This document shows, in pieces, positions 51,865-60,847 of a stretch of 64,000 nt of DNA. Below the pieces are notes generated by a model. The model was given only the letters and a program-made list of their open reading frames with translations, was not told the origin of the DNA and did not search any database. Origin of the DNA: Pseudomonadota bacterium (GTDB taxonomy: Bacteria > Pseudomonadota > Alphaproteobacteria > Rhizobiales > Devosiaceae); contig JAEWHZ010000206.1 of NCBI GenBank assembly GCA_023387585.1, positions 1 through 64,000 of the forward strand, read 5' to 3'. A program made the position numbers and the translations under genes. The first letter of the stretch is position 1; each line of letters opens with the position of its first letter.

Positions 51865-52706
51865 TGACCAAGTCCGTCGCGACCACCACCGAATCCAGCG
51901 TTCCGGCCATCGTATCACCGGCGGCGCTGATCGAGCAGGCAATCGAGAAAGGATCGGGCGTCGAAGTCATGGAGCGGCTTCTGGCCCTTCAGGAGCGCTA
52001 CGACGCGTTTAATGCCCGCAAGGCGTTCGATGACGCCATGGCCGATCTGCGCAAGAACCTGCCGAAGATCACCAAGAGCCGCGAGGTCGATTTCACCACC
52101 AGCAAGGGACGGACGAACTATCGGTTCGAGGACCTTGCCGAAATCACCGAGGCGCTGTCGGGGCCGATGTCCGAGGTTGGCCTGTCCTTCCGCTGGTACA
52201 CCGACAACGTGTCGGGCGGCGTGAAGGTCACGTGCCGGATCACTCACCGAGACGGACACTTCGAAGAAACCAGCCTCGTCGGCCCCTTGGATGCCACCGG
52301 CAACAAGAACCCAATCCAGGCCATCGGCAGCGCGGTCACCTATTTGCAGCGGTACACGCTCAAGGCGGCTGTCGGCATCGCGGCGGCGCACGATGATGAT
52401 GCGCAGGAAGTCAACCAGCGCCGGCCCGTCGATAGCAGCCGCGCTGTCCTCGCGGGCTTCGATAGCGAAATTCAGGCAGCAGCCAGCGGTGCGGCGCTCA
52501 AGGACATATGGGCTCGCATCGCGGCTTCCTCCCTGTCCGAGGATCAGAAGCAAGAGTTGAGCGACACTATCACCGCTCGCATCGCTGCTGCCAAGGCGAA
52601 GGCCGCACCCAAGCCCGCCGAAGACTTCATCGAGGCCGAATACACCGACGCGCCTTTCGAGGACCGGGATTACGTTCCGCCGCGCTTCGACACCGAGGCC
52701 GCATAG
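51864..52706 (+). CDS. erf: ERF-family single-strand annealing protein
   Basis: A 280-aa protein. The ERF domain (about 35-180) shows FDDAMADLRKNLPKITKSRE, KGRTNYRFEDLAEITEALSG, GLSFRWYTDN, NPIQAIGSAVTYLQRYTLKAAVGIAA (the GSAVTYLQRY signature) and AHDDDAQEV. It anneals complementary strands for phage recombination and concatemer formation. It starts with TGATG coupling. Confidence 0.92.
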   Translation: MTKSVATTTESSVPAIVSPAALIEQAIEKGSGVEVMERLLALQERYDAFNARKAFDDAMADLRKNLPKITKSREVDFTTSKGRTNYRFEDLAEITEALSGPMSEVGLSFRWYTDNVSGGVKVTCRITHRDGHFEETSLVGPLDATGNKNPIQAIGSAVTYLQRYTLKAAVGIAAAHDDDAQEVNQRRPVDSSRAVLAGFDSEIQAAASGAALKDIWARIAASSLSEDQKQELSDTITARIAAAKAKAAPKPAEDFIEAEYTDAPFEDRDYVPPRFDTEAA

Positions 52707-52773
52707 CAATTCCACACCCAGGGACCCCGGTCGCCTTCGGGCGCGTAAGTCGCAAGAGCCGGGAGCAGTTCAG

Positions 52774-53169
52774 ATGAACATGGACACGATGATGCGAATT
52801 GCTGTCGCCCAGCAGCGCATATTCCGATGCATCGAGGATGCGCTTCGCGAGGACGGCCACCACAAGTCCTACGAGGGGTCGATGGACATCACCATGTCCC
52901 TTCCGAACTTCTTCGAGCCCGGGCCGCCCAAGTGGTCAGTCACCCTCAACTGCTACCTGCTCGTCAGTGGGCGGCACGAGATTTGGGAAGGTCGGACCTT
53001 GGAGGAAGCCGTCGCCCAGATGGAGGCGGCGGTCCAGAAGATTTGCTTCCCCTACGAAATGCAGCGCTTCGAGCGCGACATGGGCCTCAACGTCGATGAC
53101 GAGAATGAGGCTGACGGCGGCACGACCTATGGCCCGGCTCGCTTCGAGGACGAGGATATTCCGCTGTGA
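52774..53169 (+). CDS. Small phage protein, unknown
   Basis: A 131-aa protein (MNMDTMMRIAVAQQRIFRCI; TLEEAVAQMEAAVQKICFPY). Start after GGGAGCAG. Mixed alpha/beta, no membrane span. Unknown. Confidence 0.6.
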   Translation: MNMDTMMRIAVAQQRIFRCIEDALREDGHHKSYEGSMDITMSLPNFFEPGPPKWSVTLNCYLLVSGRHEIWEGRTLEEAVAQMEAAVQKICFPYEMQRFERDMGLNVDDENEADGGTTYGPARFEDEDIPL

Positions 53170-53684
53170 CCACGATACCCATCATGTTTTCTTGGGATGG
53201 CGAGCACATGATCCCTGCGTCCACCTATTGGTCCCGCCAGTGCGATGAGCAGTTCGTCGTCGGTGAGCGCTATAGGCTGGTCGAGGAACACGAGCGCAGC
53301 CAGGTCAGCCACAACCACGAATTCGCCTTCATCAAGGAGGCTTGGAACAGCCTGCCCGACGCGCTTCTGGACCAATACCCCAGCTCGGAGCACCTGCGAA
53401 AATATGGCCTGATCGCCAAGGGCCACTGCACGATGACGCAGCACCCCTGCGTGTCGGCGGCAGAGGCAGAGCGCACCGAGGCCAGCCTGCGCAAGCACGT
53501 CGACACCTACGCCATCGTCCGGCGCCGTGGCGCGGTCGTCACCGTCTACGAGGCCGTCAGCCAGTCCTATCGCTCTATGGGGAAGGCGCAGTTCCAGAAG
53601 TCCAAGTCGGACCTGATGGAGTTCATTGGCGACCTGCTCGACGTCGATCCTGCGACCCTGTCGAAAGTGCAGGAGGCGGCGTGA
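53166..53684 (+). CDS. Phage protein, unknown, DNA-metabolism context
   Basis: A 172-aa protein (GTG start). Contains RSQVSHNHEFAFIKEAWNSL and HLRKYGLIAKGHC. Frequently seen next to SLOG or HNH genes in alphaproteobacterial prophages. Function not known. Confidence 0.62.
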   Translation: MTTIPIMFSWDGEHMIPASTYWSRQCDEQFVVGERYRLVEEHERSQVSHNHEFAFIKEAWNSLPDALLDQYPSSEHLRKYGLIAKGHCTMTQHPCVSAAEAERTEASLRKHVDTYAIVRRRGAVVTVYEAVSQSYRSMGKAQFQKSKSDLMEFIGDLLDVDPATLSKVQEAA

Positions 53685-54034
53685 TGCGTGTCCTCGTCTG
53701 CGGTGGCCGCACGTATCAAGACCGCGCCCGCGTATACGCCGTGCTCGACAAGCTACATGGCGAGGCCGGTATCACCTATCTCTGCGAGGGCGGCGCGCGT
53801 GGCGCGGACCAGCTTGCTCGTGAGTGGGCATACAAGGAAGGCCTCCCCCAAGACACGTTCGAAGCCGATTGGGAAAACCAAGGCAGCTTCGCCGGACCCG
53901 CCCGAAACAAGCGCATGCTCGAAGAAGGCAAGCCCGATTTGGTCATAGCCTTTCCAGGCGGGCGCGGGACTGCCGACATGGTCCGCAAGGCCCGCCGTGC
54001 TGGCGTCGAAGTCGTGGAGATCAGCCATGGCTAG
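53684..54034 (+). CDS. SLOG-family protein (DUF2493/YAcAr-like)
   Basis: A 116-aa protein. MRVLVCGGRTYQDRARVYAV, ITYLCEGGARGADQLAREWA and VIAFPGGRGTADMVRKARRA form a Rossmann-like nucleotide-binding fold related to DprA. It could bind nucleotides or single-strand DNA; role in this phage unknown. Confidence 0.85.
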   Translation: MRVLVCGGRTYQDRARVYAVLDKLHGEAGITYLCEGGARGADQLAREWAYKEGLPQDTFEADWENQGSFAGPARNKRMLEEGKPDLVIAFPGGRGTADMVRKARRAGVEVVEISHG

Positions 54035-54434
54035 GAAGGTGCCGGAGTGGATCGGGAAGACGCCGGACGAAAAGGTGCCCGATCACGTTCGCCTGCGCGT
54101 GTTCAGAGAGTACGGCGGTCGCTGCCACATCACCGGCAAGAAGATCAGGCCCGGCGACGACTACGACATTGATCACGTCATAGCGCTGATCAACGGCGGC
54201 GAAAACCGGGAGAGCAATCTCGCCCCGGCCCTGCGTGACGCTCACCGGAAAAAGACCGCGGAGGACGTGGGTGAGAAGGCTCACGTTGACCGCGCGGCGA
54301 TGCGCCACTTCGGCCTGCGCAATGACACCGAAAGGCGCGGCGGATTCCGCAAGCGCGCCCCTCAACGCACAGCCACGACGCCGCTCCGCAAGGGCGTCGG
54401 CATTGGCTTCGACATTCAGGAGGCAGGAGAGTGA
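54027..54434 (+). CDS. HNH endonuclease
   Basis: A 135-aa protein. Zinc and catalytic residues: GGRCHITGKKI with Cys33, DYDIDHVIALINGG with DH near 49-50, and NLAPALRDAHRKKT. Basic C-terminal tail. May act in phage DNA processing, here not adjacent to terminase. No introns or inteins are seen. Confidence 0.85.
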   Translation: MARKVPEWIGKTPDEKVPDHVRLRVFREYGGRCHITGKKIRPGDDYDIDHVIALINGGENRESNLAPALRDAHRKKTAEDVGEKAHVDRAAMRHFGLRNDTERRGGFRKRAPQRTATTPLRKGVGIGFDIQEAGE

Positions 54435-54724
54435 CCATCACCATCAAGGCCGCTGAACGCATCGTCAGCCTGCATGCGTCCGTCAAATCTCTCCGGGCCG
54501 ATATCGCGGCCCTCGGAGACGGCAGGAAGATCGTTGAGGCGTCGATTTACGTCAAAACCGCCGACCCCACGAACGGCTGGGCCACCGAGAACGCGAAGGA
54601 CTTCCGCGTCCAGAACACCGAAGCTGGAAAGCTCGCGCGCGATTTCATCATGAAGATGAAGCAGAAGCAGCTTGCCGCGTGCATTCGCGAGTTGAACCAG
54701 CTCGGCGCGGAGATACCGGCATGA
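54431..54724 (+). CDS. Small helical protein
   Basis: A 97-aa protein with GTG start in a GTGA overlap. VKSLRADIAALGDGRKIVEA, then KMKQKQLAACIRELNQLGAE; helical. Unknown. Confidence 0.6.
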   Translation: MTITIKAAERIVSLHASVKSLRADIAALGDGRKIVEASIYVKTADPTNGWATENAKDFRVQNTEAGKLARDFIMKMKQKQLAACIRELNQLGAEIPA

Positions 54725-54888
54725 CCCGCCTCCTTTTCATCACCATCACCACCCTCCCCCTCTCCGCCTGCTGGCTCGACAGCCTCGACACACCACAGGC
54801 TGAGCGATCTGCTCAGGCGGTGGAGCCGGAGTGCGTGCCGGAATTCAGGGTTCGGCGGTGTGTCGATGGGGAGGCGCGGCCGTGGTGA
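54721..54888 (+). CDS. Small lipoprotein
   Basis: A 55-aa protein: lipobox LPLSACWL at residues 12-19 after a hydrophobic segment (LLFITITTLPLSAC), then a short acidic mature part with two cysteines. ATGA overlap. Possible spanin-like outer-membrane lipoprotein, but not in the lysis region. Confidence 0.6.
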   Translation: MTRLLFITITTLPLSACWLDSLDTPQAERSAQAVEPECVPEFRVRRCVDGEARPW

Positions 54889-55568
54889 GCCCCATGCGCA
54901 TCCTCGTGGCCTGCGAGTTCTCCGGCACCGTCCGCCGCGCGTTCGCCGCGCTCGGTCATGACGTTTGGTCATGCGACCTACTGCCGGCAGAGGACCGGTC
55001 CAACAAGCATATCGTGGGCGACGTGCGGGCCATCCTGAACGATGGCTGGGACATGCTCATGGTGGCGCACCCGCCGTGCACCCGGTTGTGCCGATCCGGT
55101 CGCCGCTGGCTGTCCGGTCCGGGCAACATGACGCCGCCCAAGAAGCTGCCGATTGGCAGAACGTGGGTCAGCATGAAGGCCGAGTTTGAAAACGGGCTCG
55201 ATCTGTTCTTGTCGTGCTGGAACGCGCCGATTGAGCGTGTCGCGATCGAAAACCCGGAGATGCACGACATCGCTCGGGCTCGCATGCCGGCCGATGTGCC
55301 TCGACCACAGATGGTGCAGCCGTTCTGGTTCGGCCACCCCGAATACAAGGCCACTGGCCTGTACCTGCGCGGCCTTCCGCCGCTGATCGAGACCGACCGC
55401 CTGCCCGAGCCTGAGAAGGGTTCGTCCGAGTGGAAAGCATGGAACCGCGTCTGGCGCATGCCGCCCGGCGCCAACCGAGGTCACGAGCGCTCGCGCTTCT
55501 TCCCCGGCATGGCCACCGCAATGGCTGCCCAATGGGCCGGCCCCGCTGACGAAAGGATCGCAGCATGA
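54885..55568 (+). CDS. DNA-methylase-like phage protein
   Basis: A 227-aa protein. RILVACEFSGTVRRAFAALG (Rossmann SAM fold), GHDVWSCDLLPAEDRSNKHI, HPPCTRLCRSGRRWL (catalytic-like PPCT) and IENPEMHD match a family annotated as phage DNA cytosine methyltransferase-like. Whether it is active is unclear. GTG at 54885 overlaps the previous stop; an ATG nine bases later is the alternative. Confidence 0.82.
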   Translation: MSPMRILVACEFSGTVRRAFAALGHDVWSCDLLPAEDRSNKHIVGDVRAILNDGWDMLMVAHPPCTRLCRSGRRWLSGPGNMTPPKKLPIGRTWVSMKAEFENGLDLFLSCWNAPIERVAIENPEMHDIARARMPADVPRPQMVQPFWFGHPEYKATGLYLRGLPPLIETDRLPEPEKGSSEWKAWNRVWRMPPGANRGHERSRFFPGMATAMAAQWAGPADERIAA

Positions 55569-55846
55569 AGCCGGATGACATTCTGCAGGATGTGCTAGCC
55601 GAGGCGCACCGGGTGATGGTGTCGCTGGACATCCCCGGCAACGGCTTGCGCCGAAACCGCATCGCCCGCGCCATCCTCGCCGCCGAACAGCGTGGCGCTG
55701 AACGGGAGCGGGAGAGGTGTGCTGCTGAGGCACGAACGACAGCCCAGAACTGGCTGATGGAAAAGTACGGCGCCAAGAGCGTCCCTGACGACCTCCGCCT
55801 CCTGCCGGCACACCTCGCCACCGCCATCCGCAAGGACACGCCATGA
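55565..55846 (+). CDS. Small helical protein
   Basis: A 93-aa protein (MKPDDILQDVLAEAHRVMVS; RGAERERERCAAEARTTAQN). Charged helix of a type seen in many early phage operons. ATGA overlaps. Confidence 0.6.
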   Translation: MKPDDILQDVLAEAHRVMVSLDIPGNGLRRNRIARAILAAEQRGAERERERCAAEARTTAQNWLMEKYGAKSVPDDLRLLPAHLATAIRKDTP

Positions 55847-56058
55847 GCACCGAGATCGCTTTCCGCATTCGCCAGAAGGGCCAGACGGTCGTCCGTGTCG
55901 AGGGACGGCCCATCGAAGCCGAAGCCGAAATCATGCACTACGCCCGCCAGTACCGGCAGGACGGCGAAGTCACGATCCAGCACAACGCCGAGGGTTATTG
56001 GAAGCGCTATGCGCTGCTGTGCCAGTGGCCCCTATCCCACGAGGAGCCGACACCATGA
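55843..56058 (+). CDS. Small beta/alpha protein
   Basis: A 71-aa protein (MSTEIAFRIRQKGQTVVRVE; NAEGYWKRYALLCQWPLSHE). Not recognised. ATGA coupled. Confidence 0.58.
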   Translation: MSTEIAFRIRQKGQTVVRVEGRPIEAEAEIMHYARQYRQDGEVTIQHNAEGYWKRYALLCQWPLSHEEPTP

Positions 56059-57140
56059 CGATTTCGGATGAGAAGCTTTTGCCGTGCCCGTTTTGCGGGA
56101 ACAGCGACCGGCCGATGGTGACGCCATACACGGGTGAGCCGTACTTCCCCGGCTTCGTCGTGCAGTGCAACGCCTATGGATGGGATGGCGACCCATCAAA
56201 GGGCTGCGGGGCGGCAACCGGATGGTGCGAAACCGAAGCCGACGCCATCGCCGCATGGAACCGCCGCGCTTGCCTCCCAAATCCCGCCTACCACGACACT
56301 CAAACCAGTTTGACTGCTGCCGGTGAGGGTGAAGGGGTGGAGGTTGTGGCGCACGCTTACGTGGTGGACGGTGAGTGCGAACAGATCGAGTGGGGAAGCG
56401 AGATCGACCTCCCCGACGATCCCGCTCTCGTTGCTCTCGTCCGCCTCTCCGACTTCCAAGCCCGAGAACGCGCGCTCAAGGATGAGATCGAGCGGCTGAC
56501 GAGGGAGCGCGATGCTCTGGACGATGAGTGCCAGCAGTCCATGTTGGATATCGCACGCGACCGGGACCGCGCCGAAACCGCCGAGGCAAAGCTGGATGAG
56601 GCGAAGGCGGTGCTGGAGCCGTTTGCGGCGACGGCGGACCACGATATCGGGCTTGGAGAGGCCGACAGCGATACCTTCCTGCCAATGACGAACTACAACA
56701 GCGCCGCAAAAATAACGGTCGGCAACATGCGTGCCGCCCTAACCTTCCTCTCCACCCTGACCGAACATGTCGATGGCGACGTGTCAAAATCCGCCGAGAA
56801 ATCGAACACGTCAGACGCCACCTACACCGCCGAGGACGGCCTGCGTCGCGCGCGAGAAATTGCCGTCCAGTCCGAGGCGGCGCCCCTGTGTATGGGCGAG
56901 ATCGTCAAGGTGGTCGACATGGCTCTCGGCGAAAGGACGGCGCTGCCGGAGTGGATGCTTAAGGACCCGGCCCCTGTCATCACCGCCGACATGGTAGATC
57001 GGGCATGCAGGGCATACGCATTAGCAAGGTACGAGGGCGCAGCAGTATGGCCCGACGACTTCCCGAGCGTTGCTGTTGAGTCCAGCAGGAGGGACATGCG
57101 CGCCGCCCTCGAAGCAGCAGGAGAGCCCCATGACCGCTAA
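56055..57140 (+). CDS. Lar-type restriction-alleviation domain protein
   Basis: A 361-aa protein. Residues 1-75 have the Lar zinc ribbon: LLPCPFCGNSD, VVQCNAYGWDGDPSKGCGAA, TEADAIAAWNRR. The rest is a coiled region followed by an alpha/beta tail (VITADMVDRACRAYALARYE) seen in other phage proteins. Lar of Rac modifies type I restriction in E. coli; here an antirestriction role is inferred. Confidence 0.8.
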   Translation: MTISDEKLLPCPFCGNSDRPMVTPYTGEPYFPGFVVQCNAYGWDGDPSKGCGAATGWCETEADAIAAWNRRACLPNPAYHDTQTSLTAAGEGEGVEVVAHAYVVDGECEQIEWGSEIDLPDDPALVALVRLSDFQARERALKDEIERLTRERDALDDECQQSMLDIARDRDRAETAEAKLDEAKAVLEPFAATADHDIGLGEADSDTFLPMTNYNSAAKITVGNMRAALTFLSTLTEHVDGDVSKSAEKSNTSDATYTAEDGLRRAREIAVQSEAAPLCMGEIVKVVDMALGERTALPEWMLKDPAPVITADMVDRACRAYALARYEGAAVWPDDFPSVAVESSRRDMRAALEAAGEPHDR

Positions 57141-57486
57141 CCCTGCCGACATCGTGGAGAGGTTGACTGGCCATGCCAATGCAGCAGCAGCAACGCTATC
57201 GGCAAACTCCATGATGCCGCCCGAAATGTCTGGCCTTGGCGACCTTGAAGCTGAGACGCTCATCGAGCTTTGCCGAGAAGCCGCCTCCCTCATCGAAGCC
57301 CAGCAAGCCGAGATAGCCCGGCTGCGCCGCATCGCTCAGGCCCGCAAAGAGCATGGGCGGGAGCTGCAAGCCGAGAATGCAGGGATGCGGGAGGCGTTGG
57401 AGACAATCGGCCGCGTCGAGCTTTCGTGGCCCTCTGATGCCCGAGAAATCGCCCGCGCCGCACTCAAGGAGACCAAGGATGCGTAG
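57130..57486 (+). CDS. Coiled-coil protein
   Basis: A 118-aa protein. LCREAASLIEAQQAEIARLR and ENAGMREALETIGRVELSWP are typical of phage coiled-coil accessory proteins. Start overlaps the Lar stop by 11 bp. Confidence 0.62.
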   Translation: MTANPADIVERLTGHANAAAATLSANSMMPPEMSGLGDLEAETLIELCREAASLIEAQQAEIARLRRIAQARKEHGRELQAENAGMREALETIGRVELSWPSDAREIARAALKETKDA

Positions 57487-57703
57487 GTTGACGAAGGCGC
57501 AGCAAAGCGCCCGCATCGCAATTCTTGCTGAAATTGATCGTCTAGGCGGGTCGGCAATGTGGTCTCATTTGCACAGCCGGGGACATCATTTCGGGCAGGT
57601 GAAGGCGACAGTTGCGCGCGGGGACACGATCGAGATCGGCGCTTATTGCTTTTCTCTCACAACCGCCGGCCGCGCTGCACTGCGAGAGGGAGAGGGGAGG
57701 TGA
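57479..57703 (+). CDS. Winged-helix-like small protein
   Basis: A 74-aa protein. SARIAILAEIDRLGGSAMWS, HFGQVKATVARGDTIEIGAY and LTTAGRAALREGEG suggest a winged-helix DNA-binding fold. Starts 8 bp before the end of the previous gene. Confidence 0.62.
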   Translation: MRRLTKAQQSARIAILAEIDRLGGSAMWSHLHSRGHHFGQVKATVARGDTIEIGAYCFSLTTAGRAALREGEGR

Positions 57704-57714
57704 GGATGCGCGCC

Positions 57715-57951
57715 TCAATTCATCCCGAGCTTCAGCCGGTTGATGTAGTCCTGGCACCGCCGCACGATCTCGGTCACTTCGCCGGCCAGGTCGGGATGAT
57801 CGACCGAGATCTGCTCGATGATAGCGATCTCGGCCCGGAAAATCGCGATCAGCCCGGACAGGTCGCCGCCCGCAGGACGCCCCATGACCTGATAGCAGCT
57901 CACCACGTCGCGGCTATGGGCAATGCGCTTCTCGGCTTCCGTCGGAGTCAT
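57715..57951 (-). CDS. Small helical protein, opposite strand
   Basis: A 78-aa protein (MTPTEAEKRIAHSRDVVSCY; AEIAIIEQISVDHPDLAGEV). The only minus-strand gene of this part. No clear ribosome site, so moderate confidence. Confidence 0.45.
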   Translation of the reverse strand: MTPTEAEKRIAHSRDVVSCYQVMGRPAGGDLSGLIAIFRAEIAIIEQISVDHPDLAGEVTEIVRRCQDYINRLKLGMN

Positions 57952-57961
57952 GAGGGCGACA

Positions 57962-58183
57962 ATGGTCACTAAGCCCGCCCTGATCAAGCAGAGCGATGTC
58001 ACGCGCATCATCCGCGGCGCTCAGGCGGCGGGGATAACTATGGGGATTGTGGTGACAGCCGGCGAAGTTCGATTCGTCCCGGTTGACGCGGCGGCGCCGG
58101 GGCAATCGCTTTCCGACCTCGACAGGTGGAAGGCGCAGCGCGATGCCCGCAAAGCGAAGGCACAAGCTCGTGGGCGTGCATGA
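57962..58183 (+). CDS. Small protein preceding the integrase (possible excisionase)
   Basis: A 73-aa basic protein. ALIKQSDVTRIIRGAQAAGI, then a beta pair and a basic tail (WKAQRDARKAKAQARGRA). Overlaps the integrase gene. Found next to integrases in other alphaproteobacterial prophages; excisionase role is inferred from position. Confidence 0.65.
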   Translation: MVTKPALIKQSDVTRIIRGAQAAGITMGIVVTAGEVRFVPVDAAAPGQSLSDLDRWKAQRDARKAKAQARGRA

Positions 58184-59216
58184 GGTCCGGCGACGTCTCG
58201 CATCCGGCGAGATGGCTGTCTACCGCTACGCCTGGCGCGGCGGTCCGCGGATGCAGGCCGAACCCGACACACATGAATTCGTCGTCGAGTATGTGCGCCT
58301 AACGCGCGACCGCGAGGACACCAAACGTGAGGGCTTTCTGCCTGGGCTGGTCTATGTCTACCGCCAGAGCGCTGCCTACACCGGGCTCAAGGCCGACACC
58401 AAGCGAAGCTACGACGCGGCGATAGACGAGATCGAGGCCGAGTTCGTAGACCTGCCCATTTCAGCAATCAGCCAGCGGGGTGCGCGCGCGACATTTCTAG
58501 AATGGCGAGATCAGTTCGCGGCCACCCCGCGCAAGGCCGATATGCTCATCACTGTTCTGGCCAGGATTTTTTCCGTCGCCCTCGACCGTGAATTGATCGA
58601 TAGAAACCCGCTTGAGAAGGTCGAAAAGATTTCAGACGGCACCAGGCGCGACACCATCTGGTCGGATGATCAGGTGGCCGCATTCAAGGCCACGGCCGGT
58701 CCAAAGCTATCGCTGGCTATGGATCTGGCTCGTTGGACCGGTCAGCGACAAGGAGACCTTCTGACCCTGCCCTGGTCGGCCTACAATGGCACCCACATTT
58801 CGCTGCGACAGGGCAAGACCGGACGGCACGTCCGAATCAAGGTCTCTGCCGACCTCAAGCGCACACTCGACGGCACAAAACGCGAGGCAGTGACGATCCT
58901 GACCACACTGCGCGGCAAACGGTCGTGGACCTCGGATGGCTTCAGAACGTCGTGGGCGAAAGCGTGCGACAAGGCCGAGATCGAGGGTGTGACGTTCCAC
59001 GACCTAAGGGGCACCTTTGTCACTCTCGCCTATCGCGCCGGCGCCAGCATCAAGGAGATAGCCGAGGTCACCGGGCACTCGGAGAAGGACGCCGAGGCGA
59101 TCATCCGCAAGCACTATCTGGCGGGCGAAAATGCGGTCGTGAAGCTCGAGACGAAGAACGCTTCAGCACCCCAAACTGTAAAAGGTCGGGAAAAGCGTAA
59201 AACGGCGTCGAAATAG
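58143..59216 (+). CDS. int: Tyrosine integrase
   Basis: A 357-aa tyrosine recombinase. Arm- and core-binding region to about 170; catalytic domain with Arg202 (WTGQRQGDLL), His286-x-x-Arg289 (FHDLRGTF), His312 (TGHSEKDAE) and Tyr325 (IIRKHYL). Start ATG at 58143 is preferred as the N-terminal fold begins there; an upstream start overlaps the previous gene more. It lies next to attR, as expected, and would act on the tRNA-Lys site. Confidence 0.93.
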   Translation: MPAKRRHKLVGVHEVRRRLASGEMAVYRYAWRGGPRMQAEPDTHEFVVEYVRLTRDREDTKREGFLPGLVYVYRQSAAYTGLKADTKRSYDAAIDEIEAEFVDLPISAISQRGARATFLEWRDQFAATPRKADMLITVLARIFSVALDRELIDRNPLEKVEKISDGTRRDTIWSDDQVAAFKATAGPKLSLAMDLARWTGQRQGDLLTLPWSAYNGTHISLRQGKTGRHVRIKVSADLKRTLDGTKREAVTILTTLRGKRSWTSDGFRTSWAKACDKAEIEGVTFHDLRGTFVTLAYRAGASIKEIAEVTGHSEKDAEAIIRKHYLAGENAVVKLETKNASAPQTVKGREKRKTASK

Positions 59217-59225
59217 TCGACGCCG
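59203..59225. repeat. Perfect 9-5-9 palindrome at the integrase stop
   Basis: CGGCGTCGA (59203-59211), loop AATAG containing the stop TAG at 59214-59216, TCGACGCCG (59217-59225). No T-run; may end transcription or serve as an arm-type site. Confidence 0.6.
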
Positions 59226-59252
59226 ATCCAGCAATTTCCCCAATCATATCAT

Positions 59253-59337
<85 letters not shown>

Positions 59338-59456
59338 GCGCAAAGCGGCTTGGGCACCAAGCGGGCGGTGATTAGCAGACGGGTTTGTGCCTGTCCAGAC
59401 CATTTCGCCGTTTCGCCCAAACGATGAAACGGCGCTAACTCCTTGTTTTGTCGCGA

Positions 59457-59657
59457 TCAGCCCTCGCGGCGGCGGCGATGGCGGGCGAGATCGATGACGA
59501 TGCCGGGCTCGAGCGCGGGCTTGCGGGTGATGTCGTCCATCAGGGCGATCGTGCGCATCAATATGTTGCGCAGCTGCGCCGTGCGCTCGTCCTCGACGGA
59601 GAGGATGGCCACGGCCTGCTCGAGATGATCGCGTGCGAGAATGACTGAAGAGGGCAC
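59457..59657 (-). CDS. Small host protein, unknown
   Basis: A 66-aa protein. GTG start after GGGAG. AQLRNILMRTIALMDDITRK is helical. Common type in Hyphomicrobiales but function not known. Confidence 0.6.
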   Translation of the reverse strand: MPSSVILARDHLEQAVAILSVEDERTAQLRNILMRTIALMDDITRKPALEPGIVIDLARHRRRREG

Positions 59658-59864
59658 GGAGAACTCCCGAATGCGATGTGAAAAGGAACCAAAGAATCAG
59701 CGCGTTGCGCCCGGGTCCAGACTGGGCGCGACTGGCTGACAGGAGGTTATCCGGATCGTTAAAATGCGATCGATCGGGATGGACGGGGAAGCCGGGCCGG
59801 AAAGCCGAGGCCAGCCGCCGATCGCCGGCCGCGGGCGCCTGTGGAAAGCGCGGTGCGGAGCGGT

Positions 59865-60809
59865 TCAGTCCTCGGGACCGGGGAGCCGGATCACGGCTTC
59901 GAGCCCGCGATGGTTGGAGCCGAGCGGGTCGGGAATCGCCTCGATGGTCTCGACCAGCGCCGGGGCGCGGGTGAAGACGTTGTCGATCGGCACGCCGAGC
60001 GGGCCGAGATCGGCGGGCCAGGTGGCGGGATGCCACGGCGCCGGCATCAGCGCGGCGTCGCGCATGAGGCGCCGCAGATTGCCCGACCAGGGGGCGGCGT
60101 TGAAATCGCCGGCGACCACCACCGGGCCTTCGAGACCGGCGAGCACGCGCCGCAGCGCCCGGCTCTCGCCCTCGGCGGCGAGGTCGAAATAGGGCTTGGT
60201 CATGTGCACGGCGACGAGGTTGACGTCATGTCCGGCGATCGTGCTTTCGGCGACGATCAGCCGGCCGCGCGAGAAATCGCTGAGCGAGCCGACCGTGCCG
60301 GCCAGCGCGGTTTTCGACAGGATCATGGTGTCGCAGACCGCCTCGGTATCGCAGCCGAGCTTGTGGGGGTAGCGCTCGCGCAGTCGGTCGAGCTCGCTCC
60401 ACAGCCCGCCGGATTCGAAGGTGAAGACGACGTCGGCATCGCGGGCGAGCAGCTCGTCGGCCAGCGCGGCCGCGCGCTCGTTCCAGATCAGGACGTTGTA
60501 GGTGATGAGCGAGAAGCCTTCGCCCTGCGAGGACATGGCGATGCGGGTGGATTGCTGGGCGAAATACCGGTAGCCGGCCTCCCCGAGGCTGACCACGGCG
60601 AGCGCGGCGAGCAGCAGGCCGCGCCAGCGCGCGGAAAAGACGAAGAGCAGGATGGCGACGACCAGCGCCGCGCCGGCGATGTGCAGCCGCAGCGTCTGCA
60701 ACAGCGGCTGGCCGGGCAGGATGTAGGGCGCGCTGGCGAGCAGGACGGCCAGCGCCGCAAAGCCGGCCAGCGCCGTGAGAAAGCCGCGCAGCTCGCCCCG
60801 GTCGAACAT
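59865..60809 (-). CDS. Endonuclease/exonuclease/phosphatase (EEP) family membrane protein
   Basis: A 314-aa protein: three N-terminal membrane segments (about 10-85), then an EEP domain with LITYNVLIWNE, VHMTKPYFDL, VVVAGDFNAAPWS and the final SNHRGLEAVI catalytic His. The domain should lie in the periplasm. Substrate unknown; related proteins cleave nucleic acids or phosphoesters. Confidence 0.85.
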   Translation of the reverse strand: MFDRGELRGFLTALAGFAALAVLLASAPYILPGQPLLQTLRLHIAGAALVVAILLFVFSARWRGLLLAALAVVSLGEAGYRYFAQQSTRIAMSSQGEGFSLITYNVLIWNERAAALADELLARDADVVFTFESGGLWSELDRLRERYPHKLGCDTEAVCDTMILSKTALAGTVGSLSDFSRGRLIVAESTIAGHDVNLVAVHMTKPYFDLAAEGESRALRRVLAGLEGPVVVAGDFNAAPWSGNLRRLMRDAALMPAPWHPATWPADLGPLGVPIDNVFTRAPALVETIEAIPDPLGSNHRGLEAVIRLPGPED

Positions 60810-60847
60810 GGCGCGGCTCTCCTAGATGTTGCGGCGCGGGTGTCCGC

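Noticed and set aside
43210..54434. Complete restriction-modification system (methyltransferase plus HNH nuclease)
   Set aside because: The two genes are 10 kb apart in separate operons and opposite directions; no pairing supported.
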